Below are positions 40,752 through 45,764 of a stretch of 45,764 bases of DNA, in pieces (position 1 is the first letter of the stretch; every line of letters begins with the position of its first letter). Both the position numbers and the translations under genes were made by a program. The notes below the pieces were generated by a model. The model was not told the DNA's origin. It ran no database searches and was given only the letters and a program-made list of their open reading frames with translations. This DNA comes from Candidatus Zixiibacteriota bacterium (GTDB lineage: Bacteria > Zixibacteria > MSB-5A5 > GN15 > PGXB01), in NCBI GenBank assembly GCA_900498245.1, contig LS998015.1, forward strand, positions 2,048,473 through 2,094,236, in the 5' to 3' direction.

Positions 40752-41162
40752 TTACAGGGAAATCTGCTCGGCCTGTGCAGCCGAAGCCGGGACCGGCCTT
40801 TTTTCGACCAGTCCTTCAATGACCTTATATAATTTGTTAATGTTGAACGGTTTTACGAAATAGTCATCCACTTTGAGCCGCAACCCTTCTACTGCGTTTT
40901 CCACGCTGGGAAAGGCCGTCATCAGGACAACCGGCAAGGAGGGATAAATGCTTCGCAATTTGGAGGCCAAGGCGAGACCATCCATTTCGGACATTTTTAT
41001 ATCGAGTAAGGCGATATCGTAATTGCGGCTCCGAAGCGCTTCCAGGCATTTGTCGGCCGATTCATAGACCGAAACCTGCCAGTTTCTTTCGGAAAAAAAA
41101 TCATAGAGCAGGTCACGAATCAATAATTCATCATCAACGATTACGATGCTTTTCTTGTTCAT
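40752..41162 (-). CDS. single-domain response regulator
   Basis: 136-aa receiver domain only. Acidic pair (VDDE), phospho-acceptor Asp in IALLDIKMSEMDG, Thr in LMTAF and Lys in YFVKPFN are all present. There is no output domain; the tail is Ala/Glu-rich. It lies between the RsbW-STAS fusion and the kinase. It may act in a phosphorelay or bind a partner, and a CheY role is possible but not shown. Confidence 0.85.
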   Translation of the reverse strand: MNKKSIVIVDDELLIRDLLYDFFSERNWQVSVYESADKCLEALRSRNYDIALLDIKMSEMDGLALASKLRSIYPSLPVVLMTAFPSVENAVEGLRLKVDDYFVKPFNINKLYKVIEGLVEKRPVPASAAQAEQISL

Positions 41163-41201
41163 TTCGGCCCCTGATGTCCCTATTATCCGGTGTCCCTGAT
41201 A

Positions 41202-42002
41202 TTAATTGGGAACTACCGCCTGGTAGGAGTGCATCGCATCTTCTTCCGTAGGAAAGATTTCAAAAATATGCGAAAGCTGGGTTATATCAAAGATCTCCCT
41301 GACATAATCGGCCATATCGGAAAGCGTCAGGCGCCCGCGATGAATCCGAACTTCTTTCATAATGGAAACCAGCGCCCCCAGTCCGGAACTGTTGACAAAT
41401 TCGACGTTTTTCAAATTGAGATGAATAGACGTCTTTCCTGTAATAAGGATACTCTTGACTTCATCTTTCAATCGATTGCCGTTATTCAGATCCATCCGCC
41501 CGGAAAGATTAATGATAATCACGTTCCCGGCGTCAGTTCTCTGTATATCCATTTGACCCTCCAAATAGGACTTATTATTCTTGTCATTTTCATCGGCTTT
41601 TCGCAGGAACTTTAAGGAAATTACCATCCCTTCCCCCTGTTCCTTGCGGACAAATCTTATTTCATCTGCCATGGTCCGCATCAGACCGACCCCTCGTCCG
41701 CCTTCGGAGAGCAGGTCGAGAGCGGCTTGGCCCGGTTCCGCGGCGACAAAACCCTTTCCCTCGTCAATTATATCGGCATAGATTTCCTTATTATTAATCG
41801 CCAGCCGCAATTCAATTGACTTCGCGGGATTGAGTTCGTTGCCGTGAATCAGGGCGTTTGTAAAGGCCTCGGAAATTGCAACCATAATGGTGTTGATTTT
41901 CCGTCGGTCGAGCCCGGTTTCGGATAGAATTTTCCGAACATCTTCATACATGCGCCCTTCGGATTCCATCTCCGAACTATATGTGAAATGATACCTTTTC
42001 AT
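41202..42002 (-). CDS. anti-sigma-factor kinase fused to a STAS domain (RsbW-RsbV type)
   Basis: 266 aa. N-terminal half (about 1-135) is an RsbW-like HATPase: N-box ISEAFTNALIHGN, IIDEGKGF and GGRGVGLMRTMADE. After a charged linker (about 136-155) the second half is a STAS domain (about 156-266) with the phosphorylatable Ser region VEFVNSSGLGALV. These two are normally separate proteins that switch partners, so the fusion puts the kinase and its usual substrate in one chain. It overlaps the PP2C gene by 4 nt (ATGA). No sigma factor lies nearby; the target could be a remote sigma factor or FlgM. Confidence 0.85.
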   Translation of the reverse strand: MKRYHFTYSSEMESEGRMYEDVRKILSETGLDRRKINTIMVAISEAFTNALIHGNELNPAKSIELRLAINNKEIYADIIDEGKGFVAAEPGQAALDLLSEGGRGVGLMRTMADEIRFVRKEQGEGMVISLKFLRKADENDKNNKSYLEGQMDIQRTDAGNVIIINLSGRMDLNNGNRLKDEVKSILITGKTSIHLNLKNVEFVNSSGLGALVSIMKEVRIHRGRLTLSDMADYVREIFDITQLSHIFEIFPTEEDAMHSYQAVVPN

Positions 42003-43306
42003 GCTCTCTCCGGGATAATCTTGATTTCCAGGAGTGTAAAATCATCAAAAGTGTCGGCATCGGCACCTTCTCGAAACCGATCCACCCACTCCTTTACCCT
42101 CTCACAGAAACGGCCCGGCGGCAGCCCTTTTTCCGTGAGAAAGACTTCTTTCACCCGGCTAAGACCAAACAGGTTGTTGCGGTTATCGGCCGCCTCGGTC
42201 AAGCCGTCGGTAAAGGCGAACAGAGCGTCGCCCGGCTTAATATCTTCAACACCTTCGGCATATGAAATCCCAGGAAATTGACCTACGAAAGTCCCGCCCA
42301 GCCGGAGTTCCCGGATTTCACGCTTGTCGGCGTCCCAAAACAGAGGGGGCAGATGCCCGGCGTTGCAGTAAGTAATTTTGTTGCGGCCAAGGTCAAAATG
42401 AGCGATAAATAGAGTCACAAACATATCCCGATTTTTGATAACCCGATCGCAAAGAATATCGTTGAGACTGCCCATAAGGAGTGATGGATTAATTTCCGGT
42501 GACCAGGTCACTTGCGATCTTATTATGGCGGCGGTCGCCGACATGACCATCGCCGCCGGGATTCCTTTGTTGGAAACATCGCCAATTACCACAAAAAACT
42601 CGGAATCGCTCATTTTAAGGATATCATAGTAATCCCCTCCGACTTCCCGAGCCGGGCAATAAGTCATCCCCAAATTGATCCCGGCTATCTTAATCTCGCT
42701 GTCCGGCAATATTGTCTCCTGAACCTGTCTGGCCACCACCAGTTCCTGCTGAATTTTCTGCCGTTCCAGCGATTCCTTCAGAAGCAAGGAGTTTTCTATC
42801 GCTACGGCGGCATAGTTCACCAGAATTTCCAGATTCTCCTTATCTTCTTCCCCGAAGACCTGCCCCGTAGTCTTATTAATAATGATGATGACACCATGAC
42901 ATCTGGCCCGAGCCTTGATCGGCAGGGCAACAATAGAATTAATCATGGCGCCGTATTCAGGGACTTTTTCAAAAGTATCGGACACGATTCCGGCCTGACG
43001 ACGGAAGCAATATCCGGCCACATCTTCCCCGTCTCTGTATATGATATTTTTTGTAAGAGTGTCGTCTACACCCCAATTAATTTTGGTCACCAGTTCCCCA
43101 TCGACATTTAATTGAATGAGCCCGACTTCTCCTTCAACCGTGCGAATGGCCATTTCCATCACCACGGACAGGATTGTTTCAATATCAAGAATTGAGGTAA
43201 TTAAGGCCCCCATGGTGGCCAGGTCCCGCAATTTTAGCCGGGTCTCCTGAAGCCGGTTTTCAAGTTCGAAAATTTGATTGGCCGGAGAAATAGTATCCAA
43301 TTCCAT
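41999..43306 (-). CDS. GAF-PP2C serine phosphatase (RsbU/SpoIIE type)
   Basis: 435 aa from the ATG at 43306. N-terminal coiled coil, GAF domain (about 30-180: LDIETILSVVMEMAIRTVEGEVGLI, IVALPIKARARCHGVIIIIN), coiled coil, and a SpoIIE/PP2C phosphatase domain (about 210-430: REVGGDYYD and VVIGDVSNKGIPAAMVM, with metal Asp residues; NAGHLPPLFW; FTDGLTEA). It should dephosphorylate the STAS domain encoded next to it. An ATG at 43378 gives a 459-aa version; neither start has a strong SD. A sigma28-type promoter overlaps the upstream part of that longer reading. Confidence 0.85.
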   Translation of the reverse strand: MELDTISPANQIFELENRLQETRLKLRDLATMGALITSILDIETILSVVMEMAIRTVEGEVGLIQLNVDGELVTKINWGVDDTLTKNIIYRDGEDVAGYCFRRQAGIVSDTFEKVPEYGAMINSIVALPIKARARCHGVIIIINKTTGQVFGEEDKENLEILVNYAAVAIENSLLLKESLERQKIQQELVVARQVQETILPDSEIKIAGINLGMTYCPAREVGGDYYDILKMSDSEFFVVIGDVSNKGIPAAMVMSATAAIIRSQVTWSPEINPSLLMGSLNDILCDRVIKNRDMFVTLFIAHFDLGRNKITYCNAGHLPPLFWDADKREIRELRLGGTFVGQFPGISYAEGVEDIKPGDALFAFTDGLTEAADNRNNLFGLSRVKEVFLTEKGLPPGRFCERVKEWVDRFREGADADTFDDFTLLEIKIIPERA

Positions 43307-43313
43307 AGTCTCA

Positions 43314-43340
43314 TAATCGGCAGTCCGGGATGCAACTTGA
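43314..43340 (-). promoter_or_regulatory. candidate sigma28 promoter at the PP2C gene
   Basis: On the minus strand TCAAGTTG-N11-GCCGATTA: 6/8 and 7/8 matches with exact spacing; the -10 is identical to that of flagellin. The predicted start falls at or next to the ATG at 43306, so the mRNA could be leaderless. The neighbouring stretch 43382-43734 holds no ORF I can support. Confidence 0.5.
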
Positions 43341-43734
43341 TATTTGGGAAACAAGCATGTCGCCCCGACGCCAAACATGGCTCATTCAATTTTATGGTAG
43401 AACTTTGCACATCGGGATGGTGCAGTTTGCAGGGTGCCATGATTGTCTGGACACCCGGATTCTTGAAATTGACAGCGACCCATTGCCAAAAAAATATTTT
43501 TCTTGGGCGCCTTCGGCCCTTTCAATGCCTGTGGCGCGAAATTCCCCGGAGATCCGGATTCAGTTGCCGTTGAGACGATTGAGGCATTACAAATTAATCT
43601 TCGTATGTTATTTCTATGCAATGACATCGGGTCTCGAAAGGAACGGATATAAGATTAACCCACTATTTTAAACGGGGGTATTGAATCAATGGATTATCCT
43701 GTTTACCCAAATCATCTTTTGCCGGAGAAAAATC

Positions 43735-43748
43735 GGCATTTCTTTTGC
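43735..43748 (+). promoter_or_regulatory. sigma54-type promoter of the first PEP-CTERM gene
   Basis: GGCATTTCTTTTGC: GG (-24) and GC (-12) separated by exactly 10 nt, followed by CAATAT. The predicted start is near 43760, about 39 nt before the ATG. Closely similar to the promoter at 44719-44732. Confidence 0.65.
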
Positions 43749-43798
43749 CAATATCCTGCATAGAAGTTTAAATTTAATGATTCACTCATGAGGCGCAT

Positions 43799-44470
43799 AT
43801 GAAGAAAACCTTGTTGCTACCCCTGCTTGCGGTCTTCATTATTAGTGGTTCGGCCTTTGCGGTTCCCGATTTGCAGCTCTTTATTGCCGGGGCGACCTAT
43901 GATAATGTGACCGACACCTGGGTCACTCATTCCAGCACCTTCGACCTGTATGTCATTGGAGCCAATCAGGTTATGTCAAATGTTCAGGTAAGCATGGCGC
44001 TTAATCTGGATCAATCGGTTGACCCGAACGGGACCGCTTCGATTGGCGTAAATGGAACCCTTTATGACAGCTGGATCTATGGAACACCCAATTTCCTGCC
44101 TACCCACGATATTTTCCCGGCCTGGTATACGACCTTCAACGCCGGCAATTTCGGCTTTATTGGCCGTGTGGGTGATGTCGCTCCTCCGTACAATTATGAT
44201 CCTTCCGCCATGGGTTATCTCTCCACAGGAAATGCCTGGGGGCAATATAAAAGATATTCGATTTCTCTTTCCGGAATCGATTATACTCATTTTGACAGTT
44301 ACTTTTATTACAATAACTCCTTTGGCTCGAGCGGGCACACCAAAATAAAATTCGCTCCGTTTTCACACGACGCCGAATCCAGTAATAATGTTGTCCCCGA
44401 ACCGACAACTTTGGCTCTTTTTGGAATAGGCACGCTTGGAATGGGACTCGTGCGTAAATTCAGAAAATAG
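43799..44470 (+). CDS. PEP-CTERM sorting-domain secreted protein (223 aa)
   Basis: Sec signal peptide (about 1-21, ending SAFA), an extracellular body rich in aromatic and small residues (Tyr/Trp/Phe, Asn, Ser, Thr) and a C-terminal PEP-CTERM signal: VPEP, a hydrophobic helix, and the basic tail RKFRK. PEP-CTERM proteins are cut by exosortase (EpsH) and usually go with exopolysaccharide production. Function of the body is unknown; no Cys is seen in it. GAGGCG stands just before the ATG. A clear terminator follows. Confidence 0.85.
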   Translation: MKKTLLLPLLAVFIISGSAFAVPDLQLFIAGATYDNVTDTWVTHSSTFDLYVIGANQVMSNVQVSMALNLDQSVDPNGTASIGVNGTLYDSWIYGTPNFLPTHDIFPAWYTTFNAGNFGFIGRVGDVAPPYNYDPSAMGYLSTGNAWGQYKRYSISLSGIDYTHFDSYFYYNNSFGSSGHTKIKFAPFSHDAESSNNVVPEPTTLALFGIGTLGMGLVRKFRK

Positions 44471-44486
44471 GCTTATTGCCAAATTG

Positions 44487-44515
44487 AAAAGGGAGACTCT
44501 CAATCTCCCTTTTTT
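44487..44515 (+). terminator. terminator of the first PEP-CTERM gene
   Basis: AAAAGGGAGA, 7-nt loop, TCTCCCTTTTTT: a 6-bp core (GGGAGA/TCTCCC) extended by A-T pairs and followed by T-run, 20-odd nt after the stop. Confidence 0.85.
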
Positions 44516-44718
44516 GTTGCCTTCAGGGAAATGACAAATTTGAGCACATTATTTCACGCACAAATATGCAAATTCGATGATTATGCGGAATGGCGATCTC
44601 GAAAAATCAAGACGATCGTTTTAGACAGCCTTCTGTAACAGAGATAACTTATTGATTATTGGTCATTTACTGCCACCGGGAGTTGTGGACTGAGACGATT
44701 TCCATAATTCCCTCAAAG

Positions 44719-44732
44719 GGCATATTATTTGC
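44719..44732 (+). promoter_or_regulatory. sigma54-type promoter of the second PEP-CTERM gene
   Basis: GGCATATTATTTGC with exact GG-N10-GC spacing, followed by CAATAT. Predicted start near 44744, 37 nt before the ATG. The rest of 44521-44780 has no ORF. Confidence 0.65.
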
Positions 44733-44780
44733 CAATATATTTTTCAGTAAGAAATAATTTTAAGCAACGGTGAAAATAAA

Positions 44781-45101
44781 ATGAAAAAGAGTTTGGTCTT
44801 GTGTGGTTTGTTTGTGGTATTGATGGCCAGCTCGATTTATGCCCTGCCCTATAGTCAACTTACGGTTCATATGAATCGCTACAGTTCGGGCACGGAATCC
44901 AGTACCTTTGGAGCCCGCTCGCAATTCGATAAAGGCATAATGCCGGGCACTATGGAGCATAATCGCTATCAGGTGATACCTCAATCATACCCCAGTCAAA
45001 TCCCGACTGAAACCAAAAATGTGGTCCCGGAACCCGGAACGATGATACTTTTGGGATTGGGCATTTTTGGTCTGGGATTGAAAAAGAGATTCGAAAAATA
45101 A
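44781..45101 (+). CDS. small PEP-CTERM protein (106 aa)
   Basis: Signal peptide (about 1-21), a short Ser/Tyr/Thr-rich body of about 55 residues, and a C-terminal PEP-CTERM signal: VPEPGT, hydrophobic helix, basic end KKRFEK. It is one of the shortest forms of such proteins. The sorting tail resembles that of its upstream neighbour, but the bodies are unrelated by eye. It has its own sigma54-type promoter, so the two genes are separate transcripts under shared control. Confidence 0.8.
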   Translation: MKKSLVLCGLFVVLMASSIYALPYSQLTVHMNRYSSGTESSTFGARSQFDKGIMPGTMEHNRYQVIPQSYPSQIPTETKNVVPEPGTMILLGLGIFGLGLKKRFEK

Positions 45102-45169
45102 CCCTATCGACCGCGATATATCCCTTATGCCTTTCCCCATCACCCCACTGCGGCCTGGCAAATAATCCT

Positions 45170-45764
45170 TTATTTCTTCCTGACTTTAATCCTCAGTGGG
45201 GCTCCCTCAAATCCGAATTTCAGCCGTAATTGATTTTCAATGTACCTCAGATAACTCCGCTGGAGCAAAGTCGGATAATTACAGAAGAATAAAAAAGTCG
45301 GGGGACAGGTTTCGGTCTGCGTCACATAATAGAACTTGATATATTTGCCGCGTGCCGCCGCCGGCGGCTGCTTGTTCACGGCTTCTTCGAGAAAATCATT
45401 TAATTCCGAAGTGGATAGAGTCCGGTTCCAATTTTCGTAAACCAGATCAATAATCTCAATCGTTTTTGCCACCCGCTGCCCGGTCAGACTGGAAATATAA
45501 ACAATCGGAATAAAATCGAATGTCCGCGCCAGTTCCTTAATCCGGGCGGAATATTGATCCGCCGTCCGGCCGTCTTTTTCTACCAGATCCCATTTATTCA
45601 CCGCGATCACCAGGCCCCGTCGCGCCTCGACCGCGTCTTCGATAACTTTCATATCCTGTACTGTAAGGCCCTCAATGGCATCGATCAGGATGACGGCCAC
45701 GTGGCTGTTCTCTATGGCGCGGATCGTTCTCAAAGTCGTAAAATACTCAATGTCTTCGGTCACC
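45170..45764 (-). CDS. der: ribosome-assembly GTPase Der (EngA), C-terminal part
   Basis: Partial: the frame is open to the right window edge, so the N-terminal G domain and part of the second one are outside. Visible are the second G domain's switch end (EYFTTLRTIRAIENSHVAVILIDA), the G4 motif NKWD, G5-like ISSLTGQ, and the KH-like C-terminal domain (GKYIKFYYVTQTETCPPTFLFFCN, LRYIENQLRLKFGFEGAPLRIKVRKK). It functions in 50S subunit assembly. Confidence 0.93.
   Translation of the reverse strand, partial: VTEDIEYFTTLRTIRAIENSHVAVILIDAIEGLTVQDMKVIEDAVEARRGLVIAVNKWDLVEKDGRTADQYSARIKELARTFDFIPIVYISSLTGQRVAKTIEIIDLVYENWNRTLSTSELNDFLEEAVNKQPPAAARGKYIKFYYVTQTETCPPTFLFFCNYPTLLQRSYLRYIENQLRLKFGFEGAPLRIKVRKK

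Noticed and set aside
43382-43627. 81-codon minus-strand ORF between the PP2C gene and the PEP-CTERM gene
   Set aside because: No SD, unnatural composition and no recognisable pattern; it looks like a chance frame.
1-45764. CRISPR arrays, insertion sequences, phage genes, restriction or toxin-antitoxin systems
   Set aside because: Searched by eye for regular direct repeats, transposase motifs and phage modules; none seen. The window is a housekeeping and flagellar region, not a mobile island.

Overview
The window (45,764 bp) is a stretch of chromosome from a Gram-negative, flagellated bacterium. P-ring and L-ring genes (flgI, flgH, flgA) imply an outer membrane. One secreted protein ends in a type IX secretion (Por-type) tail with the NYPNPFNPST signature, and two small secreted proteins end in PEP-CTERM tails. 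Together these point to the FCB superphylum; a Zixibacteria-like lineage is my best guess, but that is inference from style and not a taxonomic assignment. Several genes have TTG starts backed by strong Shine-Dalgarno (SD) sequences.

Layout. (1) 1-7700, all minus strand: tRNA-Thr(UGU) and tRNA-Tyr(GUA), then a tightly packed housekeeping operon read leftwards: queA, ispD, ispF, a DedA-family membrane protein, ddl, a HAD hydrolase, an M42 aminopeptidase and cysS. (2) 7777-14840, minus: flagellar filament and late genes: flagellin (fliC), fliD, fliS, a FlgN-like chaperone, a FlgM-like anti-sigma factor and an HDOD protein. (3) 15098-27732, minus: a long operon read leftwards as flgF, flgG, flgA, flgH, flgI, flgJ (fused to a lytic transglycosylase), flgN, flgK, csrA, an unannotated 57-codon gene, flgL, fliW and a TPR-glycosyltransferase. 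(4) 28184-29437, plus: a lone T9SS-tailed secreted protein. (5) 29464-36177, minus: flgB, flgC, an unknown 105-aa gene, fliE, fliF, fliG, fliH, fliI, fliJ. (6) 36334-43306, minus: a regulatory and motor block, read leftwards as a PP2C phosphatase, an RsbW-STAS fusion, a receiver protein, a histidine kinase, a sigma54 activator, motA and motB. (7) 43799-45101, plus: two PEP-CTERM genes. (8) The C-terminal part of der, cut by the window edge.

How it fits together. Sigma54-type (-24/-12) promoters with exact GG-N10-GC spacing lie just upstream of flgF and flgB. The NtrC-type regulator and cytoplasmic kinase in block 6 are the obvious candidates to drive them. Sigma28-type promoters lie upstream of flagellin, flgM, probably fliD, and the PP2C gene, giving the usual hierarchy of early sigma54 genes and late sigma28 genes. 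The flagellin leader carries a hairpin whose 6-nt loop shows AAGGAA, followed by a second GGA at the SD. With csrA and fliW in the same window, this is the layout of the CsrA-FliW-flagellin translational switch known from Bacillus. The two PEP-CTERM genes have near-identical sigma54-type promoters of a different flavour. Hook (flgD, flgE, fliK), C-ring (fliM, fliN), export-gate (flhA, flhB, fliP, fliQ, fliR) and sigma-factor genes are not in this window.
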